A stretch of DNA of 12,750 nt from assembly GCA_036244855.1 (NCBI GenBank), contig BQKZ01009245.1:1-12750 (forward strand), in the 5' to 3' direction. The notes under the pieces were generated by a model that was not told the DNA's origin, ran no database searches, and worked only from the letters and a program-made list of their open reading frames with translations. Numbering within the stretch: the stretch's first letter is position 1; each line of letters opens with the position of its first letter. The stretch is from Temnopleurus reevesii. Lineage: Eukaryota; Echinodermata; Echinoidea; Temnopleuroida; Temnopleuridae. The translations under genes were made by a program, and so were the position numbers. Shown here one piece after another: positions 1 to 7,379 of the stretch.

Positions 1-375
1 AAACGCGTCGAAGTAATCAAAACTGAGAATCTTCGCACTGCCGTATATTTGCACACGTACGGACGTAATACACGTTCACCCATGCATATATCCTCTTATC
101 CCGAGTCGATTCGACCATCCCATATACACATAAAATACTTTATTAGTGCATATAAAATGGTGATATGTTCAGAAAAAGGGCAGTGATATGTAGTATGATG
201 TTATTTCTTTACATTTCTAATTCCATATTGCCCAAATAATGCAGTATAACTTGTCACTGAGCTGTTTGATTTAGAAATCCCTTCCCGCGGCCGTCCTGCC
301 CAATAGTATACTGTATGTCGTTTATTACACGCTCAAACGATGTTTTTTCCATGACGTCAACGAGTGTGTTCAATT
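1..375. other. non-coding flank, nothing recognised
   Basis: I see no convincing exon, RNA gene or complete transposon here. The stretch is AT-rich with scattered stop codons in all frames. It may hold the outer part of the inverted-repeat element that becomes visible from 376, because the partner arm runs off the right edge of the window and its outer limit cannot be seen. Confidence 0.5.
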
Positions 376-551
376 TACCTCACGACTCGCGTATTTCTCA
401 ATACATCTGACCAGGATTTTCAAAACTGTTTTTCTCCTAAACGCTAGGTCTAAATGTGATGAACTAAAAAATATTGTATTTGGGAAGAACAAAATTCCCT
501 AATGGCATAAGACTTAATTTCTTAGGCCTTTTCTTCCTGTTTCCACTTTAA
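376..551 (+). repeat. left arm of a 176-bp inverted repeat
   Basis: This stretch matches the reverse complement of 12575-12750 over 176 bases with only three substitutions and no gaps. The inner boundary is sharp: after the shared 'ccactttaa' (to 551) the two copies diverge. The outer boundary is unknown because the right arm is cut by the window end. No long reading frame lies inside. It could be a terminal inverted repeat of a large element, or two insertions of one dispersed repeat in opposite orientation. I prefer the second, since host-type intron-bearing exons lie between the arms. Confidence 0.9.
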
Positions 552-670
552 ATTTTTTGCAACTCTAAACACTCTCTTTCTCTTCTCATTACTCCCTAAG
601 TATATGAGTTAACTTCTGTCAATATGGATGTTTAAATATATTAAAGAAATTAGTCACTTTCTTTTAGTTG

Positions 671-720
671 TTTTCATATATTCTACTCAACACACTTTGA
701 GCACAAGTTGTTTTACATGT
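671..720 (+). pseudogene. decayed copy of the EI24 exon at 842-922
   Basis: The 3' half resembles the EI24 exon end at 898-922. From 'tttgagcacaag' on, the 32 bases running into the intron agree with the downstream copy at about 25 positions. The phase is kept (Phe-Glu-His-Lys-Leu-Phe-Tyr-Met, against Phe-Glu-Tyr-Lys-Trp-Phe-Asn-Met). This copy retains a good donor, GTGAGT at 721-726. The 5' half is much more diverged, appears to lack about six bases, and shows no convincing acceptor. Flanking bases, such as 'gagttaact' near 606 and near 784, also recur, so the duplicated unit is probably about 180 bp. Moderate confidence only; chance similarity is possible. Confidence 0.45.
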
Positions 721-841
721 GTGAGTAGAGTACATGTATATATTGATTGGGCATAATTTATAAATTGAGGAAGTAGAGCATATTGAGTTAACTCATGACT
801 TGATATAGATGAGTGGACACAATATCAAACATTTGAGTCAG

Positions 842-922
842 TTCTGAATAAGTTCTTGAGCGTGATTCATCTAGCTCTTCTCAGTGCACTCTATCCGTTT
901 GAGTACAAGTGGTTCAATATGG
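842..922 (+). CDS. EI24: EI24 homologue, third-from-last coding exon (partial gene)
   Basis: In frame from 844, this exon encodes an EI24-like stretch. It ends in a membrane-helix segment (Val-Ile-His-Leu-Ala-Leu-Leu-Ser-Ala-Leu-Tyr) followed by FEYKWFNMG, which corresponds to the conserved 'FEY+WFNKG' block of animal EI24. The Gly codon is completed by the first two bases of the exon at 1891, so phase matches. The chosen acceptor is the AG at 840-841; the exact 5' edge is uncertain by a few codons. The donor is abnormal: base 922 is followed by ATGAGTAC, one substitution from the expected GTGAGTAC. A GT at 927-928 would shift the frame into the next exon. Either splicing here is non-canonical, or the base is an error or a disabling mutation. 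Earlier EI24 exons are not in the window. Confidence 0.8.
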
Positions 923-1890
923 ATGAGTACATACAGTAGATCACAGCCTAATTCAGCAACACTACCATTTGAAACTGGTAGACAGATTCAGCTCATTAAA
1001 GGTTTCTAGCTTGTGTCAAATATAATGATGTTCCAAAGTTTACTAGTCAATGCTGTTGCCATTTATAATAATAATAATTTAAATAATAGGTCCATTTATA
1101 TAGTGCAATCACTATATGCATATACTCTGCTGCGCTTGATACTAGGTACCATGTTATTACCCTGGCTATAATTGCCGAGCAAGCCAGTTAGGCGCTGAAG
1201 CATTCCAAGGAATTTAAGGTACCCATTTTTCACCTGGGTAGAGTGCAGCACAGTTTGGATGAATTTCTTGCTGAAGGAAATTAATGAACCCTACAGACAT
1301 TATGCACAGCTTTTTTAGGGAGACTTACTAATCTTAATGTACTTTTTTCATGGCTATGTGATTGATATAATAAAATATGTTTAGAATTTCTGGAAATTTA
1401 CCGGTAGATCTGGGCCCTGTAACAAAGATTTGCAATGAATCGTAAGTCTATGGCAAATCATTTACTAAAGTGTGTGATTGATTGCAAATTGTATTATGTT
1501 ATAGACTCCTGAGGGTCTCAACTTTGGTATTGCAATTGGTGAAGACTTTGGAAAAAAAATTATGTCCGTCTTTCTCATTAAAATATGTGCTGATCGGGGA
1601 ATAAGTTTCCTGGTATCGAATAGCAATTTGCTTCTCATTTTAGCATGATTTCTACACTGAACATATTTTGTTTAGCAACTTTTTCACATATAACTGAACA
1701 GTAATTTTTTGAAAATTTCTTATCTGTGTCAAATATGAAAAGTAGAATTATTCCTTACTGATATTCTACAGAAACTTGAGATAGCATAAGGTGAAATGGT
1801 GTAATGCAATTGTAAGATCATGTGCTCAGAGAAAATTCCAATATAATCCAGATTGTTTCATGGAATAAGTTATTTTCTTCATCTATTCAG
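923..1890 (+). other. EI24 intron
   Basis: This is the intron between the exons at 842-922 and 1891-2077. Its 3' end is a normal acceptor, with a pyrimidine-rich 'ttattttcttcatctattcag' tract ending in AG at 1889-1890. Its 5' end is the aberrant ATGAGT. A dispersed repeat occupies roughly 1063-1290. No additional coding exon was recognised in the rest. Confidence 0.7.
1063..1290. repeat. dispersed repeat, 'acctgggtagagtgcagca' type
   Basis: The unit opens with an (ATA) run and 'tatatagtgcaatcactatatgcatatac'-like sequence. It contains 'ttaccctggctataattgccgagcaagcc' and ends with a 'gtaccca..cacctgggtagagtgcagca' block and 'aatttcttgctgaagga'. From memory this resembles short repeats scattered in marine invertebrate genomes, where blocks of this kind recur in introns. 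No target duplication or terminal repeat is clear, so class and limits are unassigned. Confidence 0.5.
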
Positions 1891-2077
1891 GATGGGAGGT
1901 GCATACGAGGATAGCCTACATCGAGACCAACTGGCCATACTTCTTAGGGTTTGGTCTCCCACTAGCTATCATCACTTCACTCCCTAAGTCTTACTTTGTG
2001 AGTGGCTGCGTCTTTTCAACGGTCTTCCCACTTTTCATCATCAGCGGGAACGAAGCACAACCTCCTCCAAAACCATG
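1891..2077 (+). CDS. EI24: EI24 homologue, penultimate coding exon
   Basis: This is the clearest EI24 exon. The first two bases complete a Gly codon, then the frame from 1893 reads without stops into the donor. It carries the family hallmark YIETNWPYFLGFGLPLA, then a hydrophobic hairpin with VSGCVFSTVFPLFIISGNEA. These are the conserved 'NWPY-GFGLP' and 'ISGC-FS--FPLFIIS-NEA' blocks near the C-terminus of EI24, an ER multipass membrane protein tied to p53-induced death and autophagy in vertebrates. The acceptor is a pyrimidine tract plus CAG; the donor is GTGAGT at 2078-2083. The exon is 187 bases and leaves two bases (TG) that join T3248 to make Cys. Two further copies of this exon lie downstream at 2146-2548 and 2770-2847; this one has the best splice sites. 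Confidence 0.93.
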
Positions 2078-2145
2078 GTGAGTTATTCTCCATCCATTAT
2101 TTTGTGGGTCTTTCCACCCCTTCTCCCCTAAACTAAAGAATTGGG

Positions 2146-2548
2146 CTTACGACTACACCGAGACCAACTGGCCGTATTTCTTAGGGTTTGGCCTCTCACT
2201 AGCTGTCATCACTTCACTCCCTAAAGGCCACCGCACACTACACGACTTTTAGTCTTAAGACCTTAAGACTAATTTTGCAAATATTGAAACAAGCTGTAAT
2301 AAGTCATCTTACGGCAAAGTAGTTGATACTTGATATTTCATAAAGTTTTAAGCATCAAGTACCTTGTCATGAGAGGGCATATTACAGCGTGTTCAACATT
2401 TGCAGAATTGGTCTTAAGGTCTTAAGACTAAAAGTCGTGTAGTGTGCGGTGGCCTTAAGTCTTACTCTGTGAGTGGCTGCGTCTTTTCAGCTGTCTTCTC
2501 TCCATTCATCATTAGCGGGAATGAAGCACAACCTCCTCCAAAACCATG
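2146..2548 (+). pseudogene. second copy of the EI24 penultimate exon, split by a MITE
   Basis: The two halves (2146-2224 and 2459-2548) are about 91% identical to the exon at 1891-2077: by hand count 15 differences in 161 compared bases. With the insertion removed, the frame stays open from YTETNWPYFLGFGL through SVSGCVFSAVFS to NEAQPPPKP. The copy ends at a usable donor, GTAAAT at 2549-2554. A 231-bp inverted-repeat element with a TAA duplication interrupts the LPK codons and brings in a stop (TAG about 2250). The 5' end lacks the WEVHTR segment and has no strong acceptor. It is best read as a duplicated exon, possibly once an alternative to its neighbour, later inactivated. Confidence 0.88.
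2225..2455. mobile_element. 231-bp PIF/Harbinger-like MITE with TAA duplication
   Basis: The ends are perfect inverted repeats for 45 bases (2225-2269 and 2411-2455), starting AGGCCACCGCACACTACACG, and stay similar for about 80 bases each side around a short centre. The direct repeat TAA flanks both ends (2222-2224 and 2456-2458), and the uninterrupted neighbour exon has a single TAA there. A three-base TAA/TTA duplication is typical of PIF/Harbinger elements, which is the basis for the class. A nested small palindrome (AGTCTTAAG / CTTAAGACT) sits inside each end. It encodes no protein. It must be younger than the exon duplication that it broke. Confidence 0.92.
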
Positions 2549-2599
2549 GTAAATTTCTGCCTCTATGCCTGAATTAGTTGAAATAATTAGAATGCTTAA

Positions 2600-2700
2600 G
2601 GGGTATTGCTACGTGGAGGCGTCATCTTGTATTGGTGCCAACTCTCATCTTTCAACCAGAGGGTCGTAGGCTTGATTCCCACCCACGACATTAGTTTACT
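2600..2700 (+). repeat. possible tRNA-derived SINE head
   Basis: 'ctttcaaccagagggtcgtaggcttgattccc' resembles the anticodon-to-T arm part of a tRNA-derived SINE. The T-arm box GGCTTGATTCC (2669-2679) differs at two places from the pol III B-box consensus GGTTCGATTCC. An A-box should lie about 50 bases upstream, but only a weak candidate is seen. It is followed by the truncated exon copy at 2770. Limits are uncertain. Confidence 0.4.
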
Positions 2701-2769
2701 TCAAAAAGAAATTTATCCACATTGTGGTGCACTCAACTCGGGTTGAACTTAAAAAAAAGGGAATCACGA

Positions 2770-2847
2770 CTGAAGTCTTTATTTGTAAGCCGCCTTTTTT
2801 CAATGGTCTTCCCTCTTTTTATCTTCTGCGGAAATGAAGCACAACCT
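2770..2847 (+). pseudogene. third, truncated copy of the EI24 penultimate exon
   Basis: The frame reads LKSLFVSRLFSMVFPLFIF followed by CGNEAQP. It corresponds to the second half of the exon at 1891-2077 with an in-frame three-base deletion. The first half (NWPYFLGFG block) is missing. After 'acaacct' it diverges, and the GT donor present in the other two copies is absent. The open frame runs on for 42 codons to TAA at 2971-2973, but that extension has no EI24 similarity. It is more diverged than the second copy, so it may be the older duplicate. Confidence 0.75.
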
Positions 2848-2977
2848 GATAAATTACCAAATTACCACCTCTCCCAAAGTAGGATGAAATCATTTAGGCA
2901 AAGAATATTTCCATTTCTTTTTGAGTATGTGTTTTTACGGGTTTATTATTTTGGGGGAGGGATGGATGTGTAATGAA

Positions 2978-3157
2978 GTTGCTGCCAAACTCAGTATAAT
3001 GAGTTGCTCGGGACCATCAAAATTTCCTTGTTATAGCAGTAATCTCTTTATAGCCGAGTTAAAAAACAATGAGTTATCAAGAGCTGGGACCAGATTTGTT
3101 CCCTCTCTATATCAGATATTTCATTGTATCAGATCTCTTTCTAACTAGTTTCTACTG
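2978..3157. mobile_element. degenerate TA-target MITE, family A copy 1
   Basis: It shares with the element at 5130-5293 the blocks 'actcagta', 'ccttgttatagcagtaatctc', 'gagttaaaaaacaatgagtta' and the end 'tttctactg|ta'. The left end has lost the CAGTGG hexamer, so the start is approximate. It lies in the intron before the last EI24 exon. An AATAAA at 3160-3165 just follows it. Confidence 0.75.
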
Positions 3158-3247
3158 TAAATAAATGAATTGCGTTGTTAGGGAGAAGTGCCAAACGTTG
3201 TTTAGACTAAACTAAAACTTTCTTTGTATTTTTGTATTTCCTTCCAG

Positions 3248-3347
3248 TGACTTCCAAGTTCGGATCTTCTCATTTGTCATCGGCGTGGCCAACAAACTCT
3301 TCTACCGCACGGTGAAAGGACCCATCAAATCATCCCGAAGTCGATGA
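3248..3347 (+). CDS. EI24: EI24 homologue, last coding exon with stop
   Basis: The acceptor is a pyrimidine-rich tract with 'ttccttccag' ending at 3247. T3248 completes the Cys codon begun in the exon at 1891-2077, and the frame then reads DFQVRIFSFVIGVANKLFYR to TVKGPIKSSRSR and TGA at 3345-3347. The 'R-FS-V---NKLF--TV' pattern matches the C-terminal end of EI24. The final tail is short and basic, shorter than I recall for the vertebrate proteins. The three exons give 121 residues of EI24 C-terminus in this window. No AATAAA occurs on this strand after the stop until 5613, so the 3' UTR end is undefined. A duplicate of this exon lies at 4452-4524. Confidence 0.9.
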
Positions 3348-3824
3348 ATGACGGGCAAGGCCAACAAACCATTGTATCTTGCCATGATAGGATCTTTCAA
3401 ATCATCATGCAGAAGCCCTTAGTTGGCATCTGTGCTATGGTCGGGTAATAATATTGGATAATTTGTCTCGGGCCTCTGAATAGGTGACTAGAGAGACGGC
3501 GTGTTTAAATGCTATATACTATCATTATTATTATCACTGTGAGAAGAGGGACAATGTAAACAACACCCATTCAAGCATTAACAATAGCTAGATGAATACA
3601 TAAGAATTTACCATCCTTCTTGTTCTGCAGAAAAATGTTGAAGAAGAATGGCACCTGGGAGTCATTTGTCCCTTTTGCTTACAGTTCATGGAGTTAAAAT
3701 GGTCATTGCATTAGCTTGGCAAAGAGACTGTTTTATCATACACAGAGCATGCCATGTCAACCGTCTTTAAGTCGATGAATTGTCATTGAGGAGCTAGTGA
3801 AAAACAGCTATGGCGGACAATATA
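3348..3824 (+). other. EI24 3' UTR / intergenic sequence
   Basis: No further gene is recognised. The first part is presumably 3' UTR of the EI24 homologue. Bases about 3546-3690 resemble 9917-10175 (shared 'gtaaacaac', 'cattcaag', 'agctagat', 'gcagaaa', 'ttacagt-catgg' in the same order), so a dispersed repeat lies here. No canonical polyadenylation signal is present. Confidence 0.5.
3546..3690 (+). repeat. dispersed repeat shared with 9917-10175 (copy 1)
   Basis: This is collinear with 9917-10175 in the same orientation. Shared blocks in order are 'agaagggaca'-like, GTAAACAAC, CATTCAAG, AACAA..GCTAGAT, AATTT.CCATC, CTG.GCAGAAA and TTACAGT.CATGG. Copy 2 carries extra sequence between the last blocks. 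Identity is only moderate and the class is unknown. Confidence 0.5.
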
Positions 3825-3989
3825 CGATTATTCACGGCCTCCAGATGGTGCAGTGGGAACTATCATCCCCAAAGTCACGCCGAGAGGCTATCATCCTGAG
3901 GGCGCAGCCCGAAGGATGATAGCCTCTCGATCAGCATGACTGAGGGGATGATGGTTTCACTAAACCCATCTGAAGGCAGTAAATAATCG
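3825..3989. mobile_element. 165-bp fold-back palindromic element
   Basis: The whole unit is one imperfect palindrome. The outer ends pair (CGATTATTcACgGCCTcCAGATGG at 3825-3848 with the complement at 3966-3989). Middle blocks with ATCATCCCC and AGTCA pair, and the core CGAGAGGCTATCATCC (3881-3896) pairs perfectly with 3914-3929. The 17-base centre contains GGGC-GCA-GCCC. There is no coding capacity. This is typical of a fold-back MITE; no clear target duplication was found. A piece related to its outer end occurs at 4325-4369. Confidence 0.85.
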
Positions 3990-4135
3990 GTTTATATCCA
4001 TCATCGATAACACACGCAAAGTTACTCCTGATGTTAGATTAGATTTTTTATATTTTTTTTTATTATGCTATGAATAATGGATCCAAACATAAAACGAGGA
4101 AGTGGACACTGGCACACGTCAAAATTAGGCAGCCT

Positions 4136-4238
4136 CAATTGCCTTCGCGCAAATCAGCGTACACATAACACACAGTAGGCTGCACGGCCCCGGCCGCCCC
4201 GGCACTGTGCATGTCCAGCTGCTTGCGCGTGGCAATCG
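4136..4238. repeat. GC-rich patch with an imperfect inverted repeat
   Basis: CAATTGCCttCGCGCAA (4136-4152) pairs with TTGCGCGtGGCAATCG (4223-4238). Between them lies a CpG-rich core including 'cggccccggccgccccggc'. The patch stands out from the AT-rich surroundings. It could be a decayed transposon or a small CpG island; no gene start is evident next to it. Confidence 0.45.
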
Positions 4239-4324
4239 ATCATCATAACGCGTAGCAGCTTTGCCACACAGCTGCATAAAACAGCACGTACCGTTTTGTT
4301 ATGTCACAGAAACGTCACCCGGTA

Positions 4325-4369
4325 ATAGTTCATCTGGGAAGCCGTAAATAGTTTCCGAACTATTTACGG
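4325..4369. repeat. MITE-end remnant with a perfect 12-bp hairpin
   Basis: CCGTAAATAGTT (4342-4353), the loop TCCG and AACTATTTACGG (4358-4369) form a perfect hairpin. The preceding 'atagttc..atctgggaagccgtaaata' resembles the reverse complement of the outer arm of the palindrome at 3825-3989. Two element ends may therefore meet here head to head. Confidence 0.5.
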
Positions 4370-4451
4370 ATGACGTCACATTTAAGTGAATTTAGATGCC
4401 GGTGGGAGATATTAATAGTCACGTGAATGGATTTAGACCAATCACGGGCTC

Positions 4452-4524
4452 AGAATCTTTTTATGACGGATATAAACTGTTATATCTTACTGTGACAGGA
4501 CCAATCAAATCGTCCAGGGGTTAA
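4452..4524 (+). pseudogene. decayed second copy of the EI24 last exon
   Basis: The frame from 4474 reads KLLYLTVTGPIKSSRG and stops at TAA 4522-4524, paralleling NKLFYRTVKGPIKSSRSR and TGA at 3291-3347. Upstream, 'agaatcttttta' corresponds to 'cggatcttctca' of the intact exon, but roughly ten bases between are missing, so the frame is broken. No acceptor is obvious. Weak similarity appears to continue into the 3' UTR, to about 4568. It lies about 1.2 kb after the intact exon and beyond a palindromic element, so it duplicates the 3' end of the gene. Confidence 0.75.
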
Positions 4525-4568
4525 TGAAAGACGGCTACACCCTATCATGGAGGAATTAATCAAATGGT

Positions 4569-4956
4569 TTGTCTATGCGCATCACCATTTTGTTGTTTAA
4601 ATAGGTATGAATGTTTTATTTAATTGAATTTGAATTTTGTAATTCAGTGTACTTATCACATTTGCAATCTGAAATATATTCTTATTTGTTGTGTTACTAT
4701 TTAACCTGAATAAGGTCAGGCTTCTTTGGGTCTCCTTTGGCAGGGGGAAGGGGGAGGGTCATTGAAAACAATTATTATAAAAGGTTTTGAGGCAACGGTG
4801 GTTGCACATTGGTATTTTTACCCTTTGAGCGACTACTGACATCTCTTTGAGTTTGGTGCTCCTTATCCAAGCATAATAGACAAAGATTATATTGACCGCC
4901 TGTTCATAGCTAGGGCCCACCTACATGAATTGTTTCCCTTCGGATCGAAATGTGTG
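4569..4956. other. intergenic sequence, nothing recognised
   Basis: AT-rich sequence with a short 'ggcagggggaaggggg' purine run near 4738. I see no exon, RNA gene or transposon ends. Confidence 0.5.
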
Positions 4957-5045
4957 TTATAGAACCTGTCTAAAGAGGTCACTTGTTTTCATTGGCCACA
5001 TTTTCTCTTTCCCTTGGGTGACCACTGTAGACAGGTTTGACTGTG
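4957..5045. mobile_element. remnant MITE with 'AACCTGTCT' inverted ends
   Basis: AACCTGTCTAAAGAGGTCAC at 4963-4982 is repeated inverted at 5018-5037 with 18 of 20 bases matching. The right end continues as 'tttgactgt'. Short 'acagtcaaacctgtct' elements of this kind are common in marine invertebrate genomes, from memory. The outer end on the left is eroded. Confidence 0.7.
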
Positions 5046-5129
5046 CATGTGAGCATGATTTTTTTTACTTGTATACCGCAGAGATGCTAACCTTTCTGGA
5101 ATACTTGTGATAGAAATTAAAATGTAACA

Positions 5130-5293
5130 CAGTGGAAACTCAGTATTACTTTGGATCATCCAAAATACCTTGTTATAGCAGTAATCTCGTTATAGCAGGG
5201 TTAAAAAACAGTGAGTTAGAAAGAGCTTGACCCAAACTGTTACCTATTTATATCAGGAATATTTTTTATTGTACATAAACCGAGATTCCACTG
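5130..5293. mobile_element. TA-target MITE, family A copy 2
   Basis: It starts CAGTGGAAACTC and ends GAGATTCCACTG followed by TA, so it has short inverted ends as in Tc1/mariner/pogo-type non-autonomous elements. The left flank is CA instead of TA. Internal blocks 'ccttgttatagcagtaatctc' and 'gggttaaaaaacagtgagtta' are shared with 2978-3157. No protein is encoded. Confidence 0.8.
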
Positions 5294-6119
5294 TAGCTTA
5301 GCCTAATATTTTCTCGGGCGAGAAAAAGATAGAGAGCAAAAGGGCATGCTTTTCTCACAAAGAATATGTCAGTCATCTTTTTGGTAATTTACATTTTAAT
5401 TTCCATTGTCATGCATTTTCCGGAAGGTTTGGCATTACTGTGGCCGAGGTTTAACTGTAAATTCAGTATGCAATTTGAATGATTTCCTATACCAAATACG
5501 TTACCTAAAATGTTTTTGATGATTGAGTGATATGTATACACTTGTAAGAGGAGGTTGTGTTTTATGTTAACATTATTGGAAACATGTATTGATTAATGAA
5601 TTATGCTTTTGAAATAAAGTATATTATAATCAATATTGGAAACAATATCTTTTTTTATTCTTTATTCAATAATATAGCAATATTGATTGGCCTTAGGGCA
5701 ACACGACAGACATGTATATTGCCTGTATCACAGATGAGGGTAATATTTGTGTCCCTGAGACATTTCAATATTGCTACTTGTATGAGGTATTTACCAAATC
5801 AGACATCGAGAACCAAATCAGAAACACTAAGGAAATTATCTACAAACATTGAAATAAAGGCTTCGACATGGTATAACAACCATTTAAATTCTGGGTTGCC
5901 ATCTAAATGTCACTTTAAGAAGCAAATTTCTGAAAATGCTTTTAACACTTTGCTGGCCCCTATTTTCCAATCATACTGTCTTAATAAGTGGTTCACCAAC
6001 AGTTGCAAATTGTATGCCTTCTGTACACACAGAGGTTGTTCTTGACGACCTGAAAGCTTTCCTTACACAGACTTGCCTTACAGAGCGATAAGTGATGTAT
6101 GCAAACTGGATACCAAGTA
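5294..6119. other. intergenic sequence with first plus-strand AATAAA
   Basis: The first canonical AATAAA downstream of EI24 is at 5613-5618. An open frame of 149 codons spans 5596-6045, but it is AT-rich, begins with a Lys/Ile/Asn-heavy stretch, and matches no family I know, so I do not call a gene. No transposon ends were found. Confidence 0.45.
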
Positions 6120-6450
6120 CAGTGAAACCTCTTTATAATGAGGTCCTTGGGACCATGAAAATTACCTTGTTATACAGTCTAACCTCTTTATAACAAGGTC
6201 GTTGGGACCAGCAGAATTACCTCTTTATATTGAAACATTTTTTATATCAGGGTCAAAATACAAATGCAAAGAGATAAGACCAGGAAAATTACCTTGTTAT
6301 AACGAGAGCTTGTTATATCAGTGCTCTTTATCAGGTTCCTCACTATATCAGGGTAAAAAACAAAGAACTATAAAGAGCTGGGACCAATAAATCACCTTGT
6401 TATAACAGGTATCTCGCTAGATCCGACCTCTTTATAACAAGGTTCCACTG
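6120..6450. mobile_element. TA-target MITE, family A copy 3 (host of a nested copy)
   Basis: The outer ends are CAGTGAAACCTCTTTATAA (6120-6138) and TTATAACAAGGTTCCACTG (6432-6450), inverted, with TA on both sides (6118-6119 and 6451-6452). The interior is interrupted from 6175 by a second element of the related family B. After it the host resumes with 'ctatatcagggtaaaaaacaaag' and 'gagctgggaccaataaatcaccttgtta'. Confidence 0.85.
6175..6331. mobile_element. nested family B MITE, right end lost
   Basis: It begins CAGTCTAACCTC after a TA (6173-6174) and follows the element at 7669-7843 block by block: 'aaggtcgttgggacca', 'ttacctctttatatt', 'atatcagggtcaaaat', 'acgagagcttgttata', 'cagtgctcttta'. 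The last 15 or so bases of family B (gaggttggactg) are missing and host sequence follows. It inserted into family A and then lost its end. Confidence 0.75.
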
Positions 6451-6452
6451 TA

Positions 6453-7379
6453 TTTTAATTCAATTGTTACTAAGCAGTGTGTGGAATACCATGCAACTAT
6501 GGTCATTGGCAAGAAAGGTGCATAAATATGAATCTAGGAGTAAACCTGCCTACTTCCCCTCATCCTTTTCCTTCATTCACTCTAATCTTTCGAATCGTCC
6601 CATCTTTATCAATTTTCCTCTCCATTTTACTCGATCTTATTTCTCAGTTCTCTTCCCAAACTTTCCTCTTTTCAAATCATTCTCAATCATCCAAATAGGC
6701 GGGTTTAGTATCACACATTCTTGGCAATGAATGTAGTTAGATGGTATTTCTTGAACCAGTAAGTAACAATTGAAATACAGTACTTGGAATCGAATTTGCT
6801 AACATTATTTATTGCTATGTCGGCAAGCATTTGGGTAGTCGAGCACAACCAGTGTGCAAATATAATGTATAAACTTTGCATTTATAAGTAAACTCACCTA
6901 CCGTATGCATTATGATAGATCTCGAAGTAGTTTATCCAAACTTTCTTTCTTACATTCACCCTTCTTTCATTCTCTTGCCCTCTCGCTCTCCTTCACTCTC
7001 CTCTCATTCCTGTTTGGCCTTATAAGAAAGTTATGAATGTTAAACTGTTTAGACAAATTGGCAACTGATGAAGTCATAGGCGCACAATGGACCATTTATT
7101 ATATACACTGTACATATCAATATTATAAAATGCTAACAAAACATGCTTTTCTTAAGAAAATTCTGTTTTTGTGTGTAATTTACAGACATGTAAAGAAATC
7201 ATTTGGGAGAGGGTTTTGGGGAATCGAAGGAACAATTTCATTTTTCATGGGGATTCCAAAATTCCAAATCATTGCAAAAAAGTTTGGCCAGTTTTGCATG
7301 ACTGGAGATCCCCTTACCACACTTGAACACAGGAAAATCTCGTTTTGAAGAGATTGGCTACAACCAAAAATGATACATA
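6453..7379. other. intergenic sequence with two pyrimidine-rich tracts
   Basis: C/T-rich stretches run about 6549-6700 and 6940-7015 on the plus strand. An open frame of 103 codons at 7037-7348 resembles no known protein. No splice-flanked exon or RNA gene could be supported. Confidence 0.5.

Noticed and set aside
842..1890. Minor-spliceosome (AT-AC) intron to explain the ATGAGT donor
   Set aside because: U12-type donors read ATATCCTT, and this intron ends with an ordinary pyrimidine tract and CAG, so a mutated or misread GT donor is more likely.
2600..2700. Functional tRNA gene
   Set aside because: Only the T-arm region looks tRNA-like; the A-box and acceptor stem pairing are not present.
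4180..4260. CpG island promoter of an unannotated gene
   Set aside because: The patch is under 100 bases, sits within inverted repeats, and no credible first exon follows on either strand.
5596..6045. 149-codon plus-strand open frame
   Set aside because: The start is Ile/Asn/Phe-rich from AT-rich DNA, no family motif is visible, no splice or promoter context supports it, and it lies in intergenic transposon-rich sequence. Coding status would need conservation or transcripts.
7037..7348. 103-codon plus-strand frame
   Set aside because: Composition follows the local AT-rich DNA, there is no motif or splice context, and a MITE begins right after it.
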